64,000 nucleotides of DNA from Bosea sp. OAE506 (GCF_040546595.1 NZ_JBEPOB010000001.1:1489001-1553000); one strand, 5' to 3'; shown: positions 27,078-34,910, counted from the first letter of the stretch. Program-made: numbers and translations. Notes: generated by a model not told the origin, from the sequence alone.

Positions 27078-27176
27078 CTATGGGGTCCAGAACGCGAGGA
27101 ACGGGTTGAAGCGGAAGGCGAGCGCGATGGCCGAAACCGTCGCGGCCAGAAAGAGCGCGCGGCGAAGGGCGTTCAC
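27078..27176 (-). CDS. 32-residue membrane peptide, coupled to the gene upstream
   Basis: A GTG at 27176 overlaps the stop of the gene before it (GTGA) and encodes a 32-residue peptide. It has a basic start (NALRRALFL), one hydrophobic span (LAATVSAIALAF) and an aromatic end (FLAFWTP). The layout is that of a single-pass inner-membrane peptide. Coupling by GTGA and a plausible composition speak for a real gene; there is no homology that I can name. Confidence 0.5.
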   Translation of the reverse strand: MNALRRALFLAATVSAIALAFRFNPFLAFWTP

Positions 27177-27664
27177 GCCGCCAGCCCATCCACTAGGTCG
27201 AGGAAGTCCAGCACTGCGATTTGCGGGCAATCGAGATTGCACCGGTCCTGCGCCAGCAGAGACGGTGCGAAGCCGTCGAAGCGGGCGACGTTCGCATGAG
27301 CTGCAAGCCCTGCGAACGTGGTTGGCCTAATGGCGCGGATTTGCGCGGCGATAGCGTCGCACACGTCTAACCGCCTCTCGTTCTCCGCAGAGGCGGGGGC
27401 AGCGGGGCTCGCGTTATAGGCCGTCCAGAACTCGGTGAGATGCGTATCGCCTGCGCCTTGAGGAAATTTAAGCGCCCACTCGGCCATTATTTCGCGCTCT
27501 GCGGCTTGCCAGACGCCATTGGCATGCCGGAACGCGGCGAAGGCGGTGGCGAACTCCTGACCTAGCCGGATCAGCTCGGCATCAGGCGACGGGCTGGCCG
27601 TGACAGCGGCGGGGATCAGAGCGGCGGCTGCGGCCGAGGCCAGCACATTGCGGCGGGTGGTCAT
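27173..27664 (-). CDS. Exported hypothetical protein with twin-arginine-like signal, 163 residues
   Basis: The N-terminus 'MTTRRNVLASAAAAALIPAA' has paired arginines and a hydrophobic core, and cleavage is likely near VTA|S. It therefore looks Tat- or Sec-exported. The rest is helical and soluble ('FATAFAAFRHANGVWQAAER'). It shares this layout and the 'FAAFR.A...W.A' pattern with the 214-residue neighbour, so the two are probably paralogues. AGGAG precedes the ATG. Function unknown; it belongs to the leftward accessory operon. Confidence 0.7.
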   Translation of the reverse strand: MTTRRNVLASAAAAALIPAAVTASPSPDAELIRLGQEFATAFAAFRHANGVWQAAEREIMAEWALKFPQGAGDTHLTEFWTAYNASPAAPASAENERRLDVCDAIAAQIRAIRPTTFAGLAAHANVARFDGFAPSLLAQDRCNLDCPQIAVLDFLDLVDGLAA

Positions 27665-27703
27665 CGGGCTTTCTCCTGTGGGTGACTGATTGAGGGGGCT
27701 CTG

Positions 27704-28348
27704 TCAGGCGGCCAACAGGAGCGAGCGGCAGGCGGTCGCCAGCGAGGCGAGGGCAGCCGAGGCGTCTTCACGGTCGCTGATGAATTCCGGCGCGTTGGCC
27801 TCCAGATCGGCCACCAGATCCGCCAAGGCGCGCAGGCCGGCGACGGTGGCGGGAACCGTGGCAAGCGCCACGTCGCGGCATCGGCTGGCCTCACGGCTGG
27901 CCGTCTCCTGCCGTTCCTCCAGCGCGTCGGCATTGACGCGGCAGCGGATCATTTCGACGCGCTCGCGCTCGGCCTCCAGACGGTCGCGCAGCCCCTTGGT
28001 CGTGCGGGCCTCGGCCTCGGCATCCCACGCCACGCCGCGCGCGTCGCAGAGCTTGCGCAGCTCGCGCATGTAGTCGGTGATTTCGTCGTGGGTCTGGAGC
28101 GCGATTTCCCGATCCGCCACGGGAACGCGGATCGTGGCGAAGGGGAAAGCGCCCTCGGCCTGCAAGGCGCGGTCAGCAGCCTCGCAGGCGTCTAGCGTGG
28201 CCTGCCAATCGGCGCGGGCCTGCCGGAAGGCGGCGATGGCCGAGAACACGGCATCGGAGGCCGCAGGGATGACGGGGGAGGCGATGGCGACGGGCGCGGC
28301 GACAGCGGCGGCCGAGGAAGCGAGGAAGGCGCGGCGGGGCATGGTCAT
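27704..28348 (-). CDS. Exported hypothetical protein with twin-arginine-like signal, 214 residues
   Basis: The protein starts 'MTMPRRAFLASSAAAVAAPV', a twin-arginine type signal with cleavage near IAS|P. The mature part is helical, with 'AIAAFRQARADWQATLDACE' near its start and heptad-like patterns in the middle, and may form coiled coils. It is the larger paralogue of the 163-residue gene just downstream. The start at 28348 is chosen because AGGAACA lies before it and the signal peptide begins there; the open frame extends 46 codons upstream without sense. Function unknown. Confidence 0.7.
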   Translation of the reverse strand: MTMPRRAFLASSAAAVAAPVAIASPVIPAASDAVFSAIAAFRQARADWQATLDACEAADRALQAEGAFPFATIRVPVADREIALQTHDEITDYMRELRKLCDARGVAWDAEAEARTTKGLRDRLEAERERVEMIRCRVNADALEERQETASREASRCRDVALATVPATVAGLRALADLVADLEANAPEFISDREDASAALASLATACRSLLLAA

Positions 28349-28377
28349 GGCGTGTTCCTTTGGTTGGGGAGGGGAAG

Positions 28378-28608
28378 TCAGAGGGCGGCCAGCGCGGCGC
28401 GAAGCCACCTCATGACGCGAAGGCAGAGATTGCGGCGGGGCTGGTCGCGAAGGGCGTTCGCAGCGCCGAGGGCGAGCGCGACGCAAGCCATGGTGCGGCG
28501 CAGGACTGGGGCGCGGTTGGCCGGCGTCTCATAGAGGCGGGCGAGGGCCAGATCCTCGCGGGCGGCCTCTATCCAATAGACGAAGGCTTGCATGGGGGCG
28601 GGGTTCAT
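28378..28608 (-). CDS. Small hypothetical protein, 76 residues
   Basis: No family recognised. The sequence 'MNPAPMQAFVYWIEAAREDL' is followed by Arg-rich helices and a C-terminal 'VMRWLRAALAAL' amphipathic end. The start overlaps the stop of the zinc-finger gene upstream (ATGA, 28605-28608), which supports translation. Confidence 0.55.
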   Translation of the reverse strand: MNPAPMQAFVYWIEAAREDLALARLYETPANRAPVLRRTMACVALALGAANALRDQPRRNLCLRVMRWLRAALAAL

Positions 28609-28880
28609 CGGTTGCGCTCCAGACGGGGAGAGGTTGTCAGGCGGCGACGGCCTGGGGTGGCCTTGGCGGGCCGGCGCGCGAGGCGGGCGCAGGCTCCCAT
28701 TTCGTCCGCGTATTCAATGCAAGCCTCGCAGATGGCGCGGCGGGCATGGGGGACGCTGACAATGCGCCCCGTCCAAAATTCATCGGTGCGCTCGGCCTCC
28801 AGACAGAAGCCACAATGGGCGCCGGCAAGCCGCGTCGCGACGCGCTGCGTGGGGGGAGGGGGGAAGCGCCAAAAGGTCAT
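28605..28880 (-). CDS. Small zinc-finger protein resembling the ClpX N-terminal zinc-binding domain
   Basis: In this 91-residue protein, 'HCGFCLEAERTDEFWTGR' and 'RAICEACIEYADEMG' give a C-x2-C...C-x2-C site. The spacing and the 'ICEACIEYADE' helix resemble the dimeric zinc-binding domain of ClpX (CxFC...ICDECVD). A free-standing domain of this kind could bind ClpX adaptors or substrates; this is inference. The C-terminus is basic. It is coupled to the 76-residue gene behind it. Confidence 0.6.
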   Translation of the reverse strand: MTFWRFPPPPTQRVATRLAGAHCGFCLEAERTDEFWTGRIVSVPHARRAICEACIEYADEMGACARLARRPAKATPGRRRLTTSPRLERNR

Positions 28881-28882
28881 TG

Positions 28883-29263
28883 TCAGGCGGCCACGGTGGC
28901 GAGAGCTGCGCGCAGATCGGCGATGCGGTCGCCGTTGAAATGCTGGCGATAGTTCTCGGCCTCGATCTCCTGCCGGATGGCCTCGGCGGTGCCGTAGGAG
29001 GCGGCCAGCGCGACCGCAGCGGCAGCGCGCGCGGCAAGGTCGCGGCGCACGGCGGCGTCACGTTCGGCGCGGCGCATCAGGTCTGCGGCCTCGGCTTTGG
29101 CGGCCTGCCACGCCTTGCGCAGCCAGTGCGAAAGCTGCCGATGGCGCGCGGCGATGGTGCGGCACATGGCGAAGGCGAAACGGCCCTCGGAATAGGCGCG
29201 GCGCGTGATGGCGGCCCGGTCGAAAGTCACGCGGCCTGCGGAAAAGATGGCGAGGGCGGTCAT
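28883..29263 (-). CDS. Hypothetical element protein, 126 residues
   Basis: This is the first gene of the leftward operon, 43 bp after its predicted promoter. The protein is helical and Ala/Arg-rich ('LRKAWQAAKAEAADLMRRAE'), ends with 'GDRIADLRAALATVAA', and has no signal or membrane segment. I cannot assign a family. It ends two bases before the zinc-finger gene starts. Confidence 0.65.
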   Translation of the reverse strand: MTALAIFSAGRVTFDRAAITRRAYSEGRFAFAMCRTIAARHRQLSHWLRKAWQAAKAEAADLMRRAERDAAVRRDLAARAAAAVALAASYGTAEAIRQEIEAENYRQHFNGDRIADLRAALATVAA

Positions 29264-29305
29264 TCGGGCGTCCTTGATGGGTGGAACTTGGTTCGTGATG
29301 TGCTA

Positions 29306-29334
29306 GACATAACGAGATTGACTTGTTACGTCAA
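29306..29334 (-). promoter_or_regulatory. Leftward promoter overlapping a palindromic operator
   Basis: On the minus strand TTGACG (29334-29329) and TATGTC (29311-29306) are spaced by 17 bp, a good sigma-70 match. The palindrome TTGAC-TTGTTAC-GTCAA (29318-29334) covers the -35 region and spacer. The region lies between the leftward accessory operon and the rightward XRE gene, where a repressor should bind. Confidence 0.6.
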
Positions 29335-29364
29335 GCGTCACGCATCAAGGATTATGCGCAGGAC

Positions 29365-29628
29365 ATGAAAACTGCAGGAATGGTGAAGGCCGGGCGCGAG
29401 CTGGCCGGTTGGTCACAGGCTGATTTGGCGCAACGGTCGGGGCTCTCGGTCCCGACGATTCAGCGCATGGAGAATCCCACCTTCGGGCCGCTGCGAAGCT
29501 CGGGGCTCAATCTGGAGAAGCTGCGGGCCGCGTTCGCGGCAGGCGGCGTCACGTTCACCAGCGCCGATGGACGCGACTGCGTGTGCTTCGCCAATATTGC
29601 AGGTAAAGCAGATGACGGCGCAGATTGA
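29365..29628 (+). CDS. XRE family helix-turn-helix regulator
   Basis: The 87-residue protein is a single lambda-repressor-like domain: 'AGRELAGWSQADLAQRSGLSVPTIQRMEN' contains the helix-turn-helix ('QADLAQRSGLSVPTIQRME'). A short C-terminal strand region follows. A start at 29365 is preferred; the ATG five codons later is also possible. It directly faces a palindromic operator with a leftward promoter and probably represses it. The next gene, a metallopeptidase, overlaps its end by 17 bp, an arrangement like ImmR/ImmA pairs of other mobile elements. Confidence 0.85.
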   Translation: MKTAGMVKAGRELAGWSQADLAQRSGLSVPTIQRMENPTFGPLRSSGLNLEKLRAAFAAGGVTFTSADGRDCVCFANIAGKADDGAD

Positions 29629-30307
29629 TTGCCGACCGCGCCTTGATGCGGCAGCGGCGGCCATGGATGCGGTTGCGCGCCTAGCCCTTGCCGAGAGCAA
29701 CCCGTTTTTTGTCTTGGATGACCTAGTACCTTGCAGGGGCAATAGGGCCGAGATGGAACACCACTGGGACACAACCCCAGTGCACGAGGCGGGCCATGCT
29801 GTCGCTCACGTCCTATCGGGCCGGCTGGTCAAGTCAGTCTCGATCGAAGCGTTCCCCGCCGGCAAAACGCTGGGCATGTGCCTGGTAGACGGCCCCAGAA
29901 AGATTGCCGCCGACGCCCTTCTGGCTCTTCTCGGGGGTGCAAAATTCTGCCGCGCTGTGGTCGCCTCATATGCAGGCCCCGTGGCAGAGCTTAGATATAA
30001 CCCGGCGCGAGTGTTCAGCGGAATGCGGGGGGATGCCTCCAGTATTGAGGGCATGTGCAAGGCATACGAGGCACTGGATTGCGGCGATAGCTATGAGCTG
30101 CAAACCGCTGCATGGCAGAAAGCTTGCCGCATGTTCCAGTCAGATGCCGTGTGGGCGGCGACGCTGGAGATTGCCGGCCGCCTGAAAGCTTCTCACGGTT
30201 TACGGCCTCGGATCTCGGGCAAAGTCGTGCACTCGATTGTGGCCCGGCATCTGCCTGACGGCTGGGGCTGGTCTGGTGAGTTTTCCCAGGCGGCATGGGA
30301 GGGTTAG
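29612..30307 (+). CDS. Putative zinc metallopeptidase with HEAGH motif
   Basis: The 231-residue protein has the zinc-binding motif His58-Glu59-Ala60-Gly61-His62 in 'TPVHEAGHAVAHVLSGR', as in FtsH-type (M41) peptidases; the third zinc ligand is not certain. There is no AAA+ domain and no membrane segment, so it is a free-standing protease domain. It overlaps the XRE regulator gene. In other integrative elements such a peptidase cuts the repressor to switch the element on (ImmA/ImmR); the same role here is inference. AGGTAAAG precedes the start at 29612. Confidence 0.78.
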   Translation: MTAQIDCRPRLDAAAAAMDAVARLALAESNPFFVLDDLVPCRGNRAEMEHHWDTTPVHEAGHAVAHVLSGRLVKSVSIEAFPAGKTLGMCLVDGPRKIAADALLALLGGAKFCRAVVASYAGPVAELRYNPARVFSGMRGDASSIEGMCKAYEALDCGDSYELQTAAWQKACRMFQSDAVWAATLEIAGRLKASHGLRPRISGKVVHSIVARHLPDGWGWSGEFSQAAWEG

Positions 30308-30311
30308 CGTC

Positions 30312-30713
30312 ATGATGCGGCGCATGTTTGCCGGGGCAGCCGCAGGATTCTTTAGCATCGTGGCGCATACCGACGCCTCGGCATCAGGGCAGGTTTTTCG
30401 GTGTGTGATGAAAGAAACCCGCCATATCAGCGCTGATGGCCTCCAGGCGACCTACCCGAAAGACATTTACGCGGGCGATGTGATTATCGCCGACACAACT
30501 ACGGGCCTTGTCCGCATGTTCGGCACCCAGCGCTATTTCAACATCACCCAACGCGCCGGTAGCGGAAATGGGTGGATATTGACGCGGGTCGAGGAAGGCT
30601 CCGGCTCTACATCCGTCACACTGTTCGCGATCAAGACTTATGAAAAAACGGTCCCGTTTATGTTTACTGGCGGGATGCTCGTTCACTCGGGTCGGTGCGA
30701 GGTCATCGGTTAA
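30312..30713 (+). CDS. Small exported protein, function unknown
   Basis: The product of 133 residues starts with a signal peptide ('MMRRMFAGAAAGFFSIVAHT', cleavage near ASA|S). The mature part is beta-rich ('YAGDVIIADTTTGLVRMFG', 'GNGWILTRVEEGSGS'). It has two cysteines (in FRCVMKE and GRCEVIG) that may form a disulfide. It lies four bases after the metallopeptidase gene and is probably on the same transcript. No family recognised. Confidence 0.65.
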   Translation: MMRRMFAGAAAGFFSIVAHTDASASGQVFRCVMKETRHISADGLQATYPKDIYAGDVIIADTTTGLVRMFGTQRYFNITQRAGSGNGWILTRVEEGSGSTSVTLFAIKTYEKTVPFMFTGGMLVHSGRCEVIG

Positions 30714-30825
30714 AATGAAAGGCTGGTGCCTTGGTTAAACAAGGCCGTGGCTTTCTCCCCGAGAATGGCGGCGGCGCGGGTTTGCGGTTGGCCAAGCGCC
30801 GGGACGGATCGAGCGAGAAACACTG

Positions 30826-31050
30826 ATGCCCCGAACGCGCGCCAAGGTAACGCAATCGGATATCGCGCGGGCGTTGAGAGCAGTCGCGCAGGCCAAGGTT
30901 CAGGCCACCATCGAGATCGACCCCAGCGGCACGATAAGGATCAAATTGGGGCCGCCGGATACGGCCAGTGCCAAAGTCGAACCGAACGAATGGGATGAGG
31001 TTGTTGTTGTGACAGCTGGCCGCCAGAAAGCGTGCAAATGCCGCGCATAA
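30826..31050 (+). CDS. Small conserved element protein, 74 residues
   Basis: 'KVTQSDIARALRAVAQAKVQATIEIDP' style sequence (an N-terminal helix, then a short strand 'GTIRIKLGPPD') is widespread in small genes next to AlpA-type regulators on mobile DNA of Hyphomicrobiales. The N-terminal part may be a short DNA-binding helix pair. Its end overlaps the start of the next gene by 13 bp. Function unknown. Confidence 0.65.
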   Translation: MPRTRAKVTQSDIARALRAVAQAKVQATIEIDPSGTIRIKLGPPDTASAKVEPNEWDEVVVVTAGRQKACKCRA

Positions 31051-31334
31051 CCGAACACAACCCAGCGAATCGCCGCCCCGCGTATCTCACGAAGGCAGGG
31101 CTGGCCTTTGAGCTGAGCATCAGCGAAACGACGGTTGATGAGATGGTGCGCCGAGGCGTCATCCCCCGGCCGATTCGGCTGTCGTCAGGCTGCGTCCGCT
31201 GGCGCTGGGAGACGGTGGACATGGCGCTTGCGTCCGTGGGTGACGCGAAAGATGATGCCGCTTCCGACATCAGCGCGCGGGTGCGACTTGCCATTGAAGC
31301 GGTGAAGGATAGGGGGCGGGGCCGAACCAAGTAG
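31038..31334 (+). CDS. AlpA/MerR-like helix-turn-helix protein (excisionase-type)
   Basis: The protein of 98 residues has an AlpA-like winged helix-turn-helix: 'AYLTKAGLAFELSISETTVD' and 'EMVRRGVIPRPIRLSSGCVR', then 'WRWETVDMALA'. Such proteins act as excisionases or as activators of integrase genes in P4-like elements. A basic C-terminus follows. The start at 31038 overlaps the 74-residue gene, so the two are coupled. The integrase itself is far away at the right end. Confidence 0.8.
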   Translation: MPRITEHNPANRRPAYLTKAGLAFELSISETTVDEMVRRGVIPRPIRLSSGCVRWRWETVDMALASVGDAKDDAASDISARVRLAIEAVKDRGRGRTK

Positions 31335-31763
31335 AGCCCGCTTGGGCAGCAGGCGAGAGAAAGCATGAAGCGCGGAAAGGTCACTCCCGTTTTCGTTTCG
31401 CGCCAGACGGCGGCCAGGCCGCTGGCGTCCTGCGTAAGATATGGCCCGCCGTGATGGCATCTAAGGGCGTGCCGTCCCCCATATCGCAGGCTAGAATAAC
31501 TGCTGGCACCGCCAAGGTTTTCGGGAACTGACTTGTCTAGGCTTTTGCGGTGGCGGGGCGATTCATGCTGGACCTATGAACCGCCCCGCCGAGGGCTGCG
31601 CCTTGCACTCGCGCCCCCATCTACAAACTGTGGCGGGGCGCCTCTCCAGGCGACGCCCCGCCTTTGGGGCTGCAACCGTTCCGTTCCGGCCGCCTCCCCA
31701 AACTCAACCCGCCCCTATTTGCGCGCGCGCCTTTTAGGGCTCAAGAAACCCGCCTCGGCCCTT
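31335..31763. other. 429-bp non-coding stretch with a strong hairpin
   Basis: I find no convincing gene between the AlpA-like gene and the convergent zinc-ribbon gene. At 31632-31662, GGCGGGGCGCCT pairs with AGGCG-A-CGCCCCGCC around CTCC and is followed by TTT. Related GGCGGGGCG blocks occur at 31553 and 31632. It could be a terminator for the rightward operon or a replication-related structure. Confidence 0.45.
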
Positions 31764-32342
31764 TTAAGGGCTGACATAATCTCGCCGGTCGATCCGCCGT
31801 TGAAGCTGCGCCAGAGCCTCGCGCATTCCCGCCTGGCTGCGCAGCTCATAGGCCAACGCTCGCGCCCGGCGCCGCTGGTAAGTCGTCCAGTGCATCCCCT
31901 TGGGTTTCGGGGGGAAGGGCTGCGCAAGGCTGGGGGAGCCGCCGAGCTGCTGCCGGATGCGTGAGGCCATGGTGACGGGCCGATAACGGGCATCTTCGCG
32001 CTGGGACGGATAGGCCAGCCGCTTGCACTCGCGACAGGCGAAGCGCGAGCCGCCCGGCTGGGGCGAGCCATAGACCAAGGCCGCCCGGTTGCCGCAGCCG
32101 CAGCGAAACCATGGACGCGAGCCGCCAAGGTGCACGGGGGTTTCCGTGATGCCGAGCCATTGCCGGCGCCCGTGGATTGTCAGCCAAACGCCGTCATCGC
32201 TGGCCGCGACCGTCACAACGCCCCTCGGCCGCCCGTGGTGGGTTTCCCGCACGGTCGAAATACGGCCCGGCGTCAAAAGGCCCTCGCGTTTCATCCACCG
32301 CACGTCCAGGCGAACGAAGCTGCCGGGAGTTGGCCTAGCCAT
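31764..32342 (-). CDS. Zinc-ribbon protein of mobile elements, function unknown
   Basis: The 192-residue protein has two CxC/CxxC-type knuckles: 'WFRCGCGNRAALVYG' and 'FACRECKRLAYPSQRED', which together can bind one zinc. The stretch after it, 'PFPPKPKGMHWTTYQRR', is a conserved signature in many Hyphomicrobiales prophage-like elements. The N-terminus ('GSFVRLDVRWMKREGLLTPG') is beta-rich. The role is unknown; nucleic-acid binding is plausible. It is the only leftward gene in this stretch and stands alone. Confidence 0.7.
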   Translation of the reverse strand: MARPTPGSFVRLDVRWMKREGLLTPGRISTVRETHHGRPRGVVTVAASDDGVWLTIHGRRQWLGITETPVHLGGSRPWFRCGCGNRAALVYGSPQPGGSRFACRECKRLAYPSQREDARYRPVTMASRIRQQLGGSPSLAQPFPPKPKGMHWTTYQRRRARALAYELRSQAGMREALAQLQRRIDRRDYVSP

Positions 32343-32475
32343 TGCGGCGTTCCGAAATGAATTGGCAAATTGGCGATTTAATCAAAACGCGAGCGGATGC
32401 ATCCCGATTCAGACGCGCAATCCGAACATGGCCGGGGGCTTGGCTTTCCGGCCCGCTTATCGCCATATCTGAGTA

Positions 32476-32826
32476 ATGCAGTCGGACATGCCCCCGCCGC
32501 GTAACTGGACCTATGCGATAACGGTTGCCGTACTGACGGCCGCCTTGATGACCATTTGGGGCATCGTCATTCGGCCGTTCACTGACGGGTTTTCCAATTG
32601 GCTTGCCGTCAGCATCGGACCCGGATGGGCGCTTGCTGCCATTCTGGGATTTTTTGGCGCCTTGGGCCTTTATGGTTGGTGGCCTCACGCCGATGCCCCC
32701 CCGCCGCTGGTCATCCGCAAGCCCCTGTGGTGGCGGGTTGCGACGTGGGTTTTTCTCGGTATCCCCGCCGTTGGCCTGGTCGTCGGAATGGGAACGTTCA
32801 TCGCTTACCAGCTTTATCGGAACTGA
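32476..32826 (+). CDS. Small membrane protein, three predicted spans
   Basis: In this 116-residue protein, hydrophobic segments lie near residues 12-32 ('AITVAVLTAALMTIWGIVI'), 45-68 and 88-112 ('VFLGIPAVGLVVGMGTFIAY'). Holins have similar size and layout, but nothing else ties it to lysis. It is the only rightward gene facing the ejection-type operon and overlaps the end of that operon's last gene by 13 bp. Confidence 0.55.
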   Translation: MQSDMPPPRNWTYAITVAVLTAALMTIWGIVIRPFTDGFSNWLAVSIGPGWALAAILGFFGALGLYGWWPHADAPPPLVIRKPLWWRVATWVFLGIPAVGLVVGMGTFIAYQLYRN

Positions 32827-34910
32827 AGCGATTTCGGCGCCTGCCGACTCGCCCGCTCGCCCTCGGATGCCATGAGGATCTGCGCCAAGGTGCGCGCCCT
32901 CTCGCCAGCCTTGATCGCCCGCTCGCCCCCCCGCGCGTTCTTCGCTAGGGCGTCGATCAAAACCGTCGTCCGGGGATCGGCCGGGCTGGTCAGGAGCCGC
33001 GCCAACTCTTTGTTGCGGTCGATGTCGGCCGCGCGCATCACGGAATTATTGGCCGCCCTGAGGCCCCGAGCGCCCATCGCCATCGCCGCACCGGGGACGC
33101 CGCCGGCAGCTCCCGCGACAACCGTCCCAACATCAGGACCGGAACCCTGCGTGCCGCGCGGGGCAACCTCTCCCGCTGCCGCCGTGCGCTGCGCCGTCTG
33201 TGAGTTTTCGACCACCTTGCGATAGGCGTCTCGGAAAGCGGCTTCGCGATCGACCGCATTGAAAACGCGGGTTGCCTCGGCCTCGCCAAACAATTGCGAA
33301 AGCTTTGCCCGGTTCCAATCGCCCTCGCCCTTGACGGCCTGCCGCAGCGCCTCGAGGTCGTTCGCGCGGGTTCCCACCAGCCGATCAATCTCGGCCCGCG
33401 TTCCCTGCCGCATCCGATAGGCCGAGGCCGAGGGTCCAACCAACTCGCCCTCAGGCGTCACGCCGCGGGCGATTTCGTCGGCCAGCTCAACCGGGCGCAG
33501 GGCCGTCTTGCCGCCGTCGAGAACCTGAGAACCGCGCTGCAAGCCTTCCGACTGCCGCGCCAACTCCTGGAAGCGAGCATCCACCTCTTTGATGCCGGGG
33601 ACTGCGGCGCGCAATTCATCGTCAACCGCCTGCCGCACAAAGCCGAGCTGGCCGAGAACCTTGCTGTTCGCCTCGCCCTGCATGAGCCCGTCGATCGCCT
33701 GCCGGGTTTCGAACAGGGCGCGCGGGTTAGGGTCCAGGTCACGGGAGCCGGGGATATTGAGGTACCCCCGTGCCCTCGCCACGCCCTCACGGGCCGGGCC
33801 GCGCAGATCCACCAGCATCGTATCGAGCGCGTTGGCGAGGCGGCTCGTATCAACCGCGCGGGCATCACGGAAAGCCGGTTCATAGGCTTCCGAGACTTGC
33901 CGACGCGAAGCCGCAAGGGCGCCTTCCACCTGAGTGGGAACGGGGGACGGGCCGAGCGCGCTTTCCAGCTCTGACGCCAAGCGCCGGTTCGTTCCCTGAT
34001 TTCGTGCGACCAACGGGGCCGTGACCAGCTCGCGCGTGTCAGGCAGAACCGCCAAGCCCTGCGCCCGGCCCATGGTCGAGGGCGAGGCATCCATGAGCAT
34101 GGCATCCGGCCCCAACTCGTTAAGCCGCTGCCGGATCGCGGCCGGGCCGCCTGAATTGGCGATATCGTCTGCGAGCATGGTTGCAGCCTGCCGAGACACG
34201 CCGTGGACGCCCGGCCGCAAGGCTTGGGTGGCCGTGGTCACGCCAGCCCCAACAGCCTGCCCCAGCGCAGGCCCGGCCGCTCCGAATCCTCCGCCCCAAA
34301 CCGCGCCGTTTCCAGCACCGCGCAGCCTTTCGTCAACGGTGCCGCCAGTCCCCGCCCCGCCCTGAATGGCGCCAATAGCCGCTCCAGAGCCCGCTGAGGC
34401 CATTGAGCGCGTGGCAAGGTTCTTTCCAACCAAACCAAGTGCTCTCGCCCCCAGCGCGGTTGTGCCGGCCACTGCAAGGCCGGGAATGACGCCTAGAACC
34501 TCGCCTGCGGCATAGGTCCAGGGGTGTTCCTCTTTCGCGCGCCGGTTGTTGGCCTGTGCCTCGGCGAGCTGGCGCTCAAATTCAGGGCCAAAGTCTTGGC
34601 CGCGCGCTTTGGCAAGGGCTCCCGCCCCCGCTGCATAGATCTCGTCTCCCATGCCGAGCGTGGCGCCCTGGCCGCCGCCGCGGGCGAAGCTTTCCAGCAT
34701 ACCGGGGCGCGAAGGGGCCGCAGGAGCGGGCGCGGGTTGCGCCTGTTCCAGCATCCGCGCGATTTCCTCAGTCGAAAGGGACCGCAGATCGAGCGCGGGC
34801 GCCGCAGCCTGAGGGCTGGCGCCTGCCGCAGACACGGGCGAGCCGGCCCCCTCGGCTTGCGCAAGCAACCGCTGGATTTCCTCAGTCGGGAGGCTGGAAA
34901 TGTCGGCCAT
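32814..34910 (-). CDS. Large phage-like protein, probable DNA ejection/internal virion protein
   Basis: The 698-residue protein begins with two copies of a short motif (LPTEEIQRLLAQ near residue 7, LSTEEIARMLEQ near 44). An Ala/Gly-rich hydrophobic region near 125-240 ('GEVLGVIPGLAVAGTTALG' and similar) follows, then a long helical part. Large helical proteins with a central glycine-rich membrane-active region are typical of podovirus ejection proteins. It is the last gene of a coupled operon, and its ATG overlaps the preceding stop (ATGA at 34910). The family assignment rests on architecture and neighbours, not on a diagnostic motif. Confidence 0.5.
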   Translation of the reverse strand: MADISSLPTEEIQRLLAQAEGAGSPVSAAGASPQAAAPALDLRSLSTEEIARMLEQAQPAPAPAAPSRPGMLESFARGGGQGATLGMGDEIYAAGAGALAKARGQDFGPEFERQLAEAQANNRRAKEEHPWTYAAGEVLGVIPGLAVAGTTALGARALGLVGKNLATRSMASAGSGAAIGAIQGGAGTGGTVDERLRGAGNGAVWGGGFGAAGPALGQAVGAGVTTATQALRPGVHGVSRQAATMLADDIANSGGPAAIRQRLNELGPDAMLMDASPSTMGRAQGLAVLPDTRELVTAPLVARNQGTNRRLASELESALGPSPVPTQVEGALAASRRQVSEAYEPAFRDARAVDTSRLANALDTMLVDLRGPAREGVARARGYLNIPGSRDLDPNPRALFETRQAIDGLMQGEANSKVLGQLGFVRQAVDDELRAAVPGIKEVDARFQELARQSEGLQRGSQVLDGGKTALRPVELADEIARGVTPEGELVGPSASAYRMRQGTRAEIDRLVGTRANDLEALRQAVKGEGDWNRAKLSQLFGEAEATRVFNAVDREAAFRDAYRKVVENSQTAQRTAAAGEVAPRGTQGSGPDVGTVVAGAAGGVPGAAMAMGARGLRAANNSVMRAADIDRNKELARLLTSPADPRTTVLIDALAKNARGGERAIKAGERARTLAQILMASEGERASRQAPKSLQFR

